Origin: Anaerotignum sp.
GTDB lineage: Bacteria; Bacillota; Clostridia; Lachnospirales; Anaerotignaceae
Assembly: GCA_020024455.1 (NCBI GenBank)
Contig: JAHHTU010000046.1
Coordinates: 1 to 13,604 of the forward strand
Reading direction: 5' to 3'
DNA length: 13,604 bases
The position numbers and the translations under genes are program-made. The notes below the pieces were generated by a model. It had not been told where the DNA came from. It saw nothing but the letters and a program-made list of their open reading frames with translations, and ran no database searches. Below, one piece after another: positions 1 to 7,406 of the stretch (positions are counted from its first letter, which is position 1; each line of letters opens with the position of its first letter).

Positions 1-54
<54 letters not shown>

Positions 55-56
55 TG

Positions 57-88
57 AAAAAAAGAGATACAGTGGTATCTCTTTTTTT
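57..88 (+). terminator. rho-independent terminator of the tRNA gene
   Basis: An A-rich left arm ending GAGATAC (up to 70) pairs with GTATCTC (75-81) across the loop AGTG, followed by a run of seven T (82-88). It lies two bases after the tRNA. The left arm begins with an A run, so the hairpin can also work on the minus strand and would terminate the converging regulator gene that ends at 97. Confidence 0.9.
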
Positions 89-96
89 GTTATATT

Positions 97-324
97 TTAT
101 ATGGAATCGACCCAATAGGAAACGGCATTTTGTAAAAAGGCAGCACAACCTGCAATATGTTTATCATAATACGCAGTAAAACGTCCATCTTGTGTATGAA
201 GCATGGAAATGCCTTTGTGTATATTGGTTTGATATTCTTGCAATGTCATGCCAAGCCATTCTTTGTGTAATATCACAATACGTTTTGCTGTTTCGCTTTG
301 GGGGGATATGTTTTGTAATACGGC
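97..324 (-). pseudogene. detached 3' part of the TipAL-like regulator gene (C-terminal half of the TipAS domain)
   Basis: This stretch stays open for 75 codons in exactly the same frame as the regulator fragment at 325-861 and ends in TAA at 97-99. Its translation reads as the end of a TipAS (antibiotic-recognition) domain: a segment with HKEWLGMTLQEYQ, then a DGRFTAYYDK motif, then GCAAFLQNAVSYW. The DxRFxxYYD-type motif is usual near the end of this domain. Only the TAA codon at 325-327 separates it from the upstream part. Joined, the gene would be 254 codons plus stop, the normal length of TipAL proteins (about 250 residues). It has no start codon or ribosome binding site of its own near the break, so it is probably not translated unless the stop is read through. 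Confidence 0.85.
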
Positions 325-861
325 TTATTCTAATTGTATTTGTATTTCACATTTTAGATTTTGAAATCGTTCATAATCTGCCATTGTCATCGTTCTGATT
401 TTTTCATGTGTCGCATGGATTTGTGCCTCTCCATATTGTTGGCGTAATTCTGTACCATATGTTGCTTCATGTGCAGATATGACTTGCTCTTTGAAACATA
501 TAAATTTTTCGGTATCTTGCATTGTTTTTTCTCCTTTCTGGTCTTGGATTGTTTTTTGTACGGTTTGTATCATTTGTGTGAGTTGATTTTGTTGTTTTTG
601 TAACGCAATCAAATGATATTCCAGTGCTTGCAATATATCAAAATTTTCTTGATACAATATGTTGCAAATGCTGGATAAACAAAATCCACGAGCTTTATAA
701 AATAATATTTGTTGTAATAAATGAACTTGTTTGTTTTCATAATAACGACAACCTGTTTTATCTGTATAAGCCGGTGGTAGCAATCCAATTTCATCATAAT
801 ATCGCAATGTACGGCTACTGACACCTGATAATTTTGATAATGTTGTAATGGAATATGCCAT
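325..861 (-). CDS. MerR-family TipAL-type transcriptional regulator, truncated by an in-frame TAA
   Basis: The product is a 178-residue DNA-binding activator of the MerR/TipAL type. Residues 1-70 form the MerR winged helix-turn-helix (YSITTLSKLSGVSSRTLRYY, then DEIGLLPP and GCRYY). Residues about 75-113 are the dimerisation helix, rich in Gln. From residue 114 a TipAS ligand-binding domain starts (Y135G, YGEAQ, MTMADYERFQNLK), which in relatives binds thiopeptides or other drugs. The domain is cut at residue 178 by TAA; the rest continues in frame to 97. The start at 861 is supported by AAGGAGGT at 869-876. The gene is divergent from the C_GCAxxG_C_C gene and has a MerR-type promoter, so autoregulation and control of the neighbour are likely. 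The nonsense codon could be a real mutation or a base-call error. The DNA-binding half is intact, so a ligand-blind regulator is possible. Confidence 0.88.
   Translation of the reverse strand: MAYSITTLSKLSGVSSRTLRYYDEIGLLPPAYTDKTGCRYYENKQVHLLQQILFYKARGFCLSSICNILYQENFDILQALEYHLIALQKQQNQLTQMIQTVQKTIQDQKGEKTMQDTEKFICFKEQVISAHEATYGTELRQQYGEAQIHATHEKIRTMTMADYERFQNLKCEIQIQLE
531..537 (-). promoter_or_regulatory. internal Shine-Dalgarno for a separate TipAS-like protein starting at ATG 522-520
   Basis: Inside the regulator gene, in coding sense, AAAGGAG stands 8 bases before an in-frame ATG (Met114 of the long protein). This is exactly the boundary between the coiled-coil linker and the TipAS domain. 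In Streptomyces lividans tipA, the TipAS protein is known to be made from an internal in-frame start of the same gene. Here the internal product would be about 141 residues if the TAA at 325-327 were sense, close to the known TipAS size, but only 65 residues as written. Confidence 0.6.
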
Positions 862-884
862 GGTAAATACCTCCTTGTAAAATA

Positions 885-915
885 AGCATACACCTTTGCG
901 TTACGGCAATGTCAA
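885..915 (-). promoter_or_regulatory. MerR-type promoter of the TipAL-like gene (19-bp spacer)
   Basis: Read on the minus strand: -35 TTGACA (915-910), a 19-base spacer, and -10 TATGCT (890-885). The long spacer is the defining feature of promoters activated by MerR-family proteins through DNA untwisting. The spacer carries a TTGC-CGTAAC-GCAA inverted element and the CGTAACG core resembles operators of the Mta/TipA branch. A start site near 878 gives a leader of under 20 bases. Autoregulation is inferred. Confidence 0.7.
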
Positions 916-934
916 TGGTTTTTATAAAAATTTT

Positions 935-963
935 TAGACAGTTTTTTTATTTCATGATACACT
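935..963 (+). promoter_or_regulatory. probable promoter of the C_GCAxxG_C_C gene
   Basis: TAGACA (935-940) is separated by 17 bases from TACACT (958-963), followed by an A/T-rich stretch and the gene at 1010. The spacing is the normal 17 bp, so this divergent promoter does not itself look MerR-type. A second -10-like box, TATACT, is seen at 974-979 without a good -35. Confidence 0.45.
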
Positions 964-1009
964 ATATAAAAAGTATACTGTTTGATTGCAATGGAAGGAG
1001 GTTTTGACA

Positions 1010-1498
1010 ATGCAAGAACATAAAACAATACCACAACAGGCGGCAGAATGTGCAAAAAATTACTTTCGACAGGGATTGAATTGTTCGGAATGTGTGATGG
1101 CAACATTTCTGGAAATGCATGGTTCGGATTTGCCAAATGAAATATTGTGCCTTGCCAGTGGCTTTGGTGGCGGCATGGGGCATACCAAAAACACTTGTGG
1201 TGCAATCACAGGGGCAGTGATGGCTTTGTCTGCGGTGGTGGGCAGAAAAAATCCAATGGAAAAAGAAACTATGGCAGAACGGATACAAGAGTTACAAAAA
1301 ATATATGAAATAGAAGGACGTATGGTAGAGGAAATCGAAGAAAAATACGGCACTTTGATTTGCAGTGAACTTTCTGCTCCAATGGGAGATTTTGAGGGCA
1401 AAACCAGAAAGAAAAATTGTATGCAAATGATTGGGGAATGTACAGAAATTGCCATGCGATATGTGTTGGAGGCAGAACAGAATGAAAAAACGAAATAA
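1010..1498 (+). CDS. C_GCAxxG_C_C family putative redox-active protein
   Basis: A 162-residue cytoplasmic protein of the family Pfam calls 'putative redox-active protein C_GCAxxG_C_C'. Visible landmarks are NCSEC (Cys25, Cys28), a glycine-rich GFGGGMG segment, TCGAITGAV (Cys63, the family's central motif), Cys118, and a C-terminal NCMQMIGEC pair (Cys137, Cys144). Eight cysteines in all suggest a metal or iron-sulphur site or dithiol chemistry, but the reaction is not known for the family. The start at ATG 1010 is chosen because AAGGAGG (995-1001) lies 8 bases upstream; the alternative TTG at 986 has no such site and lies ahead of that ribosome binding site. The gene overlaps the next one by 17 bases and is divergent from the TipAL-like regulator, which may control it. 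Confidence 0.88.
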   Translation: MQEHKTIPQQAAECAKNYFRQGLNCSECVMATFLEMHGSDLPNEILCLASGFGGGMGHTKNTCGAITGAVMALSAVVGRKNPMEKETMAERIQELQKIYEIEGRMVEEIEEKYGTLICSELSAPMGDFEGKTRKKNCMQMIGECTEIAMRYVLEAEQNEKTK

Positions 1499-2522
1499 AA
1501 AATCCATATGTTTGGCAGTATGTTTGTTGTTGATATTTGCTTGCAGCATTTCTGTATCTGCACACCCCAGAGTGCGGGTATATGTAGATGGCGTGGAGGT
1601 TGCCTTTGACCAGCCGCCAATCATAGAAAATGACAGAACATTAGTCCCCATGCGAAAAATATTTGAAGCAATGGGCATTGCGGTACAATGGGCAGAACCC
1701 ACACAAACCATTACATCTACAAAAGGAAATGACACCGTAAACATGGTGATTGGCAAAAAAGAAGTGATAAAGAATGGACAAGTGGTGTATCAGATGGATG
1801 TGCCAGCAAAAATCGTACAAGAGCGTACATTGGTGCCTGTGCGTGGTGTGGCAGTGGCATTTGATGCCGCTGTGCGTTGGGATTCCAAAAACTATATTGT
1901 GGATATCCAAACGACAGCACAGGCAGAAAGCAATTTGAAAGAAATCAAAGCAGATGATGGCACATTGCTGATGACGGTCAGTTTGACAAAGACACCCATA
2001 CAGTCAAAAGAAATTGCAAAACAAATAGAGCAGGAAATGCAGCAAACATCTGCCGCTATGATTGCAAAATATGAAACCATGGCAAAAACAGCATATGCAG
2101 ATGCAAAAAAACAGCAAAATCCATGGATACCATATTATTATATGGGTACATATACAACCACCGCAGAAAATGAAACATATACATCTGTGACTTTGGAGGA
2201 ACGTATCTACACAGGGCAAAAAGAGCAAAAAACGCTTTCTTCCAAGATATATGATACAAAAACAAAAAAAATCGTGGATATCACGGAACTTGTCCCCGAT
2301 ACAAAACAAGAAATACAAACTGTTATGGAAAACGGATTTTTGGCAATCATTGCACAAAATCCAAGTGCATTTTATGATGATGCAAAAACAAGATTGTCTA
2401 AATATTTGGATAAAGTGGGATATTACTTAACAAATGATGGGATTGTGTTTTATATCAATCCCGAAATGATTGCATCACAAGAAGCAGGTGTGGTGGCATT
2501 TTCTGTGGCATTTGATTGGTGA
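1482..2522 (+). CDS. exported copper amine oxidase N-terminal domain / RsiV-like (DUF3298) protein
   Basis: A 346-residue secreted or surface-attached protein. Residues 1-27 are a signal peptide (basic MKKRNKK, hydrophobic core, VSA before His28). Residues about 30-143 form a CuAO_N-type domain with two related halves, each with the family's DRTLVPMR / ERTLVPVR signature and ending in VQW or VRWD. Residues about 152-346 look like the DUF4163/DUF3298 module found in RsiV: a central 'YTSVTLEERIYTG' strand region and a C-terminal YYLTNDGIVFYINP segment with following AGV. It is not an enzyme; CuAO_N domains in Clostridia are thought to bind cell wall or protein partners. ATG 1482 is preferred because GGAGG (1468-1472) lies 9 bases upstream and it gives a clean signal peptide; upstream in-frame ATGs lack both. 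It is translated within the end of the redox gene, so the two are co-transcribed. No sigma factor gene is adjacent, so an anti-sigma role is not supported. Confidence 0.85.
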   Translation: MKKRNKKSICLAVCLLLIFACSISVSAHPRVRVYVDGVEVAFDQPPIIENDRTLVPMRKIFEAMGIAVQWAEPTQTITSTKGNDTVNMVIGKKEVIKNGQVVYQMDVPAKIVQERTLVPVRGVAVAFDAAVRWDSKNYIVDIQTTAQAESNLKEIKADDGTLLMTVSLTKTPIQSKEIAKQIEQEMQQTSAAMIAKYETMAKTAYADAKKQQNPWIPYYYMGTYTTTAENETYTSVTLEERIYTGQKEQKTLSSKIYDTKTKKIVDITELVPDTKQEIQTVMENGFLAIIAQNPSAFYDDAKTRLSKYLDKVGYYLTNDGIVFYINPEMIASQEAGVVAFSVAFDW

Positions 2523-2530
2523 TTTATGAG

Positions 2531-2560
2531 AAAAATGTGAGAATCTTCTCACATTTTTTT
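2531..2560 (+). terminator. rho-independent terminator after the CuAO_N gene
   Basis: AAAAATGTGAGA (2531-2542) pairs with TCTCACATTTTT (2547-2558) around a four-base loop, ending in seven T. It closes the two-gene unit 1010-2522 just before the marR promoter. Confidence 0.9.
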
Positions 2561-2562
2561 AA

Positions 2563-2591
2563 TTGACAGTAAAATAGTTTTATCATAAAAT
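2563..2591 (+). promoter_or_regulatory. promoter of the marR-RND operon
   Basis: TTGACA (2563-2568) is a perfect -35 box and TAAAAT (2586-2591) a 5/6 -10 box, with a 17-base spacer. It lies between the upstream terminator and the MarR start at 2637 and overlaps the large palindrome at 2570-2598. Confidence 0.75.
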
Positions 2592-2598
2592 TATTTTA
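2570..2598. promoter_or_regulatory. 29-bp near-perfect palindrome, probable MarR operator
   Basis: The left arm TAAAATAGTTTTAT (2570-2583) and right arm ATAAAATTATTTTA (2585-2598) are inverted repeats around a single central C, matching at 13 of 14 positions (the exception is G2577 against T2591). The palindrome covers the spacer and the whole -10 box. MarR dimers bind palindromes and repress by covering promoters, so autorepression of the operon is the natural reading. The site is A/T only apart from two bases, so some symmetry is expected by chance, but not of this length. Confidence 0.7.
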
Positions 2599-2636
2599 GT
2601 TTTTTAGAATTTTGGCATATGGAAAGGGGTTTCGTC

Positions 2637-3116
2637 ATGCAAAAAGCATACGAAAAAGAAATTGCAAAAGAATTCGTTGCATTAAATATGAATATTTGGT
2701 GGTGGAACAGAGGGCATATCATGCAATCGTTTCATGTCAATGGCAAAAATGAAAATGGCTTGTTGACCATGCAACAATTTCATGTATTGATGTTTATGAA
2801 ATCCACAGGTGTCAATACCATTTCAGAATTATGCAAATGGCTGCATTTGAGTAAAAGCAGTATGTCTATTATGGTTTCCAATTTGGAAAAAATGGGATAT
2901 CTGTATAAACAGCAGGCAGATGATGCAGATGATGGCAGAAAGGTATATTTGCGTTTGACACAGATGGGGAAAGAAACTGTTGCAAAAGCAGAGGAAAACG
3001 TATTGGAACATATTGCCGCTTGTTTTGCATCTTTTTCTGATGAGGCACAGACGAAGATTTGTACAAATTTGAAAGAACTAAACAAAATGTTAAAAGCAGG
3101 AGGATTTGAAGAATGA
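2637..3116 (+). CDS. MarR-family transcriptional regulator
   Basis: A 159-residue winged helix-turn-helix protein. Residues about 42-115 hold the DNA-binding domain: LTMQQFHVLMFM, TISELCKWLHLSKSSMSIMVSNLEKMGYL (recognition helix region) and the wing with DDADDGRKVYLRLT, the usual MarR DxRxxxLxLT signature. N- and C-terminal helices would form the dimer. Start ATG 2637 is chosen over ATG 2619 because AAAGGGG (2623-2629) sits just before it and inside the longer reading. The stop overlaps the next gene by four bases (ATGA), so translation is coupled. The product most likely represses its own operon through the palindrome at 2570-2598 and releases it when a pump substrate binds; the ligand is unknown. 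Conserved small-molecule residues cannot be assigned from sequence alone. Confidence 0.92.
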   Translation: MQKAYEKEIAKEFVALNMNIWWWNRGHIMQSFHVNGKNENGLLTMQQFHVLMFMKSTGVNTISELCKWLHLSKSSMSIMVSNLEKMGYLYKQQADDADDGRKVYLRLTQMGKETVAKAEENVLEHIAACFASFSDEAQTKICTNLKELNKMLKAGGFEE

Positions 3117-4240
3117 AAAGAATAGGCGTTCTTTTGATGACAGTTTGTGTGTTGCTATCCGGCTGTACAAAAAAAGAAGAAACCCCCGTGGAAGAAGAAA
3201 AATTTGCCAGAGCGGTACAGACCACAGCCGTAGGCACAGGACAGATTGCAAATGATTTTACATTTTCGGGGAAAGCAGCACCCTCTCGTGAAGTTTCCGT
3301 TGTGCCAACCATTCCCGGAAAAGTCACAGCATTTCATTATGATGTGGGAGATGCGGTAGCAGAAGGGGCAGAATTGTTTACCGTAGACAGCACAGATTTG
3401 CAAAACAATTTGAGAAGTGTGGAGGCAAATTACAATGCGACCAAATTGCAGGCAGACAACGCAAAAACCACATTGGAAAGCAATCAAATTCTGTATGATG
3501 AAGGTATGCTTGCCAAAGCAGATTTGGATAAATTGCAGTTGGCATATGATACCGCACAGGCAAATCTGGTTTCCATACAAATACAGAAAGAAAATATTGA
3601 AAAAAATATTGCTGACTGTTCTGTGCATTCTCCCATTGCGGGTATTATCACACAAAGAGGGGTGGAAATCGGCAGTTTTGCAAGCCAAGGCAGTCCTGCT
3701 TATACCATTATGGACGTTTCTACCATCAAAGTAGAAGTTGGGGTATCCGAACAAATGGTAAATCAAATCAAAGTGGGTGAAAAAGTAGATGTCCAGTTAA
3801 CAGCGGTATCTCCCGAACCTTTGCAAGGGACAGTGTCAAGTATTAGCCCAACCGCCACACAAGCAGGTACATATACCATAAAAGTCACATTGAACAATAG
3901 CCGTAAATTGATAAAAGTCGGTATGTTGGCAGAAGTGAAATTCGTAACAGAAATGGCATCAAACGCTGTGGTGTTACCAAGAGAAGCCGTATTGACAAAA
4001 GATGATGAAACATATGTTTATGTGGTGGAAAATGATATTGCCAAAAAAGTCCCCGTTGTTACAGGTATCGAAAGCGGAGAGCGTATCGAAATCAAAGAGG
4101 GATTAACCGCAGATATGCAAGTGGTCACAAAAGGACAAACATATATCACAGACGGTGAGCAGGTACGTGTTTCCAATCCTCAGGACGATGTATTGCGTGT
4201 ACCCATAGAAGGCACAGAAATACAGCATAAGGGGGAATAA
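3113..4240 (+). CDS. RND efflux periplasmic adaptor-type lipoprotein (HlyD/MFP family)
   Basis: A 375-residue membrane-fusion-type adaptor. A lipoprotein signal peptide ends in the lipobox LSGC with Cys18 as the lipid anchor. Residues about 60-90 are the first lipoyl-like half (VVPTIPGKVTAFHYDVGDAVAEG), 92-160 a helical hairpin likely to form a coiled coil (NNLRSVEANYNATKLQADNAK onward in part), about 172-200 the second lipoyl half (SPIAGIITQRGVEIGSFASQG region), then a beta-barrel and a membrane-proximal domain (VVLPREAVL, then YVYVVEND). The start is supported by AGGAGG (3098-3103). It overlaps marR by ATGA and the pump gene follows after three bases, so the adaptor and pump act together. 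In a single-membrane cell it would sit on the outer face of the membrane. No TolC-like gene is present. Confidence 0.93.
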   Translation: MKRIGVLLMTVCVLLSGCTKKEETPVEEEKFARAVQTTAVGTGQIANDFTFSGKAAPSREVSVVPTIPGKVTAFHYDVGDAVAEGAELFTVDSTDLQNNLRSVEANYNATKLQADNAKTTLESNQILYDEGMLAKADLDKLQLAYDTAQANLVSIQIQKENIEKNIADCSVHSPIAGIITQRGVEIGSFASQGSPAYTIMDVSTIKVEVGVSEQMVNQIKVGEKVDVQLTAVSPEPLQGTVSSISPTATQAGTYTIKVTLNNSRKLIKVGMLAEVKFVTEMASNAVVLPREAVLTKDDETYVYVVENDIAKKVPVVTGIESGERIEIKEGLTADMQVVTKGQTYITDGEQVRVSNPQDDVLRVPIEGTEIQHKGE

Positions 4241-4243
4241 ACG

Positions 4244-7200
4244 ATGTTTTCAAGACTTGCAATTCGCCGTCGTGTCACCACGATGATGATGACAATGATG
4301 GTATTTTTGGCTGGTATCCTTGCGTATACCAATTTGGATATGGCATTGATGCCTGAAATTGATGTCCCGATTGCCATGGTAAGCACCACTTATGTGGGAG
4401 CTGGCCCGGAAGAAATTGAAAATTTGCTGACAAAACCGTTGGAAGAAGCAGTCAGCAAGGTAACGAACGTGGAAAAGGTGATGTCGGTATCATCGGCAGA
4501 TGTTTCCATGGTGATGGTACAATTTGTAGATGGTACGGATATTGATATGGCATCTATGGATTTGAGAGAAGTCATTGACCGTACAAAAGCGATATTGCCC
4601 GATGATGCGGGAGAACCGAATATCTTAAAAATAGATATGAATGCAACCCCGATTGTATTGGGTGTGACAGCAGAAAATATGGATTTGTATGCATTAAATG
4701 CATTATTGGAAGATAATGTTGTCAACCGCTTGGAACGTATTGAGGGGGTTGCCTCTGTATCTTTGTCAGGTGGTGCAGACCGAGAAATCCGTATCACCAT
4801 CAATCCGGATAAAATGGCTGGGTATGGCTTGACAACAAGTACATTGTCACAAATATTAAAAGCGGAAAATATGAACTTGCCCTCCGGTTCTTTGTCACAA
4901 GGTTCTACTACGGTACAGGTACGTACATTGGGCGAATTTTCTTCCATAGAAGAAATTGAAAAATTGCCTGTTACCACACCGGACGGTGCCATGATTCATT
5001 TGCAAGATGTGGCACGTGTAGAAGAAGTGGAAGTAGAGCGTAAAGCATTTAGCATCATTGACGGTCGTTATGGGATTACCATTTCTGTGGATAAACAATC
5101 TACGGCAAATTTGGTAGATGTCAGTGAAAAACTGAATACAGAGATGCAAAAAATACAAAAAAACTATCCGGAATTACATTTGACCATGCTTTCGGATACA
5201 TCGGATTACATCAAATTGTCATTGTCCAATGTAACAGAAACCGCATTTTTAAGTGCCATCATTGCCTTTTTTGTATTGCTGGTATTTTTGAAAAATCCTG
5301 TGACATCGGCAATCATTGCGGTATCTATTCCAACATCTATATTGGCAAGCTTTGGTTTGATGTATTTGACCAATATGACATTAAATACCATTTCATTGGG
5401 CGGGCTTGCGATTGGGATTGGTATGCTGGTAGATAACTCGGTTGTGGTACTGGATAGTATTTATCAGTATTATGAAAGGGGATATGAGCCGGCAGAAGCC
5501 GCAGAAACCGGCACAAAAGAAGTGACAATGGCAGTTACGGCATCTACTTTGACAACCGTTGCCGTATTTTTGCCGATTGCGTTTGTGGCAGGTTCTGTGG
5601 GACAGATGATGAAAGGACTGTCTTATGCCATTTGTTATTCTTTGGTATCTTCTTTGGTGGTGTCTGTCACATTTGTACCGATGGCTTGTGCGGTATTCTT
5701 AAAAAGAAGTCCCAAAAAGAAACCAATCAAAAAACGCTGGTACAATCTATCATATCAATGGGATTTGTTTTTTGACCGTTTGGCAAATGGATATGAAAAA
5801 ATGATAAAAGCCGCTTTACATCACCCAATCATAACCGTAGTGCTTGTGTTGGTAACATTTTTTGCAAGTTTGTCTACATTGCCACAAGTTGGGTTTGACT
5901 TTATGGAAGAAACCGACGAAGGTGTAGCAAATATTTCTGTTTCTTTGCCCAGTGGCACAGATTTGGACAATACAGAAGAAGTTGTGTGGGAAGTTTTATA
6001 TCGCTTGCAGGATATTCCGGAGGCAGAAATGGTATATGCCTCTGTGGGTGGCGGTATGAACGCCGCAGGGACATCTTCTGCATCTATCACCATGAATTTG
6101 GTAGATAAATTGGAGCGTACACGTTCTACAAAAGAAGTTGCAAAAGAAATTGAAAAGTTGGTTTCCGATATTCCGGGAGCAGAAATCACAGCTGCATCGA
6201 GTGGTGCTGCTATGGGAAGTTATGGCGGTGCAGATGTATCTTTCAATGTATATGGATATGATGCACAAGTTTTGATGGATATAGAAAAAGATTTGATTGC
6301 ATTGTTGGAACAAACAGAGGGCTTGACCAATGTGGAGGGTTCTACGGGGGATACCGTACCGGAGGCAAAAGTGGTTATCAACCGAGAAAAAGCATCTGCA
6401 TACGGCATCACCACAGCAGCAATCGCCAATGCCTTAAATACTGCCATTTCCGGTACAACAGCGACACAATATAAAGTAGATGGCACGGAAATTGATGTGG
6501 TGTTGCGATATGATACCAATGAACTCAATTATCTGACAGATATTAGAAATTTGACGGTGACATCGGCATATGGTGGGGAAGTACCTTTGCAAGATATCGC
6601 AACTGTGGAAATGTCAGAAAGTGCAACGGCAATCAATCGAGAAAACCAAAAAAATTATATCACCATCAATGCATCTGCTGAAAATATGAGTGGCAGTGAA
6701 GCACAAAAAATGGTAATATCGTTATTAGATACGTATTCTTTTCCGGAAGGCTGTCATTATGGTTTTTCCGGTACTTTGGAAATGATGAACGATGCCATGC
6801 ATTCTCTTTCCATTGCGTTGATTGTGGCAGTGCTTTTGGTATACATGATTATGGCATCACAGTTTGAGAGCTTACGGTATCCTATGATTGTCATGTTTTC
6901 CATGCCATTGGCATTTACAGGGGCAATATTGGGGTTGTATATCACAGGCAATACCATTACAATGCCTGCGATGATGGGCTTTATTATGCTGGCTGGTATG
7001 GTCGTAAATAATGCAATCGTGTTGGTGGATTATACCAATCAGTTGATTGAAAGAGGCATGGGATACTTTGAAGCATTGACTACCGCAGGCCCTCGTCGTT
7101 TGCGTCCGATTTTGATGACAACATTGACTACCATATTGGGGTTAATTCCCATGGTTATCACACAAAGGGAAGGTAGCGAAACCATGCGTTCCTTGGCATT

Positions 7201-7369
7201 GAGTGTCATATTTGGTTTGTCACTTTCTTCTTTGGTGACATTGGTATTTATTCCTGTGTTGTATGCGGGTATGTATAAACGAAAAGAAAAACGACAAGCA
7301 AAGAAAGTAGCCAGACAACAAAAAAGAGCGGCAAAACGTGAAGCCAAAGAAACAAATTTGCAGGTATAG
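4244..7369 (+). CDS. RND-family efflux pump (AcrB/SwrC-like, HAE type)
   Basis: A 1041-residue proton-driven exporter of full length. TM1 lies at about 11-30, the first large extracytoplasmic domain at 31-330, TM2-6 at about 333-485, TM7 near 528-546, the second large domain to about 850, and TM8-12 at 855-1010. TM4 carries GLAIGIGMLVDNSVVVLD with Asp397-Asn398, matching the Asp-Asp pair of AcrB with Asn in the second place, which is common in HAE pumps of Firmicutes. TM10 has VVNNAIVLVDY (Asp929), and the Arg954 region RRLRPILMTT matches the conserved TM11 arginine. The C-terminus is a Lys/Arg-rich cytoplasmic tail from 1012 with a repeated KRxAK pattern. Start ATG 4244 follows AAGGGGG. It belongs to the marR-adaptor operon and ends before a clear terminator. 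Likely substrates are drugs, lipids or surfactants, but none can be assigned. Confidence 0.95.
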   Translation: MFSRLAIRRRVTTMMMTMMVFLAGILAYTNLDMALMPEIDVPIAMVSTTYVGAGPEEIENLLTKPLEEAVSKVTNVEKVMSVSSADVSMVMVQFVDGTDIDMASMDLREVIDRTKAILPDDAGEPNILKIDMNATPIVLGVTAENMDLYALNALLEDNVVNRLERIEGVASVSLSGGADREIRITINPDKMAGYGLTTSTLSQILKAENMNLPSGSLSQGSTTVQVRTLGEFSSIEEIEKLPVTTPDGAMIHLQDVARVEEVEVERKAFSIIDGRYGITISVDKQSTANLVDVSEKLNTEMQKIQKNYPELHLTMLSDTSDYIKLSLSNVTETAFLSAIIAFFVLLVFLKNPVTSAIIAVSIPTSILASFGLMYLTNMTLNTISLGGLAIGIGMLVDNSVVVLDSIYQYYERGYEPAEAAETGTKEVTMAVTASTLTTVAVFLPIAFVAGSVGQMMKGLSYAICYSLVSSLVVSVTFVPMACAVFLKRSPKKKPIKKRWYNLSYQWDLFFDRLANGYEKMIKAALHHPIITVVLVLVTFFASLSTLPQVGFDFMEETDEGVANISVSLPSGTDLDNTEEVVWEVLYRLQDIPEAEMVYASVGGGMNAAGTSSASITMNLVDKLERTRSTKEVAKEIEKLVSDIPGAEITAASSGAAMGSYGGADVSFNVYGYDAQVLMDIEKDLIALLEQTEGLTNVEGSTGDTVPEAKVVINREKASAYGITTAAIANALNTAISGTTATQYKVDGTEIDVVLRYDTNELNYLTDIRNLTVTSAYGGEVPLQDIATVEMSESATAINRENQKNYITINASAENMSGSEAQKMVISLLDTYSFPEGCHYGFSGTLEMMNDAMHSLSIALIVAVLLVYMIMASQFESLRYPMIVMFSMPLAFTGAILGLYITGNTITMPAMMGFIMLAGMVVNNAIVLVDYTNQLIERGMGYFEALTTAGPRRLRPILMTTLTTILGLIPMVITQREGSETMRSLALSVIFGLSLSSLVTLVFIPVLYAGMYKRKEKRQAKKVARQQKRAAKREAKETNLQV

Positions 7370-7373
7370 AGTC

Positions 7374-7406
7374 AATCCGCTGTCTATTTTTTGACAGCGG
7401 ATTTTT
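7374..7406 (+). terminator. rho-independent terminator of the RND operon
   Basis: AATCCGCTGTC (7374-7384) pairs with GACAGCGGATT (7393-7403) around an eight-base T-rich loop, followed by Ts to 7406. An 11-bp stem with a short T tract should stop most transcription. The next gene begins only 26 bases later and no promoter is visible between, so some readthrough is likely. Confidence 0.9.

Noticed and set aside
192..398. Plus-strand ORF in the regulator's 3' region
   Set aside because: It lies antisense to a clear TipAS domain, has no Shine-Dalgarno, and its hydrophobic translation is what antisense of such coding DNA normally gives.
1431..1481. Longer N-terminus for the CuAO_N protein
   Set aside because: It lies within the redox gene, lacks a ribosome binding site, and would place the signal peptide inside the protein.
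3155..3766. 200-codon minus-strand frame opposite the adaptor gene
   Set aside because: Cys/Phe/His-rich translation without start signals; the plus strand has a complete lipoprotein adaptor with good motifs.
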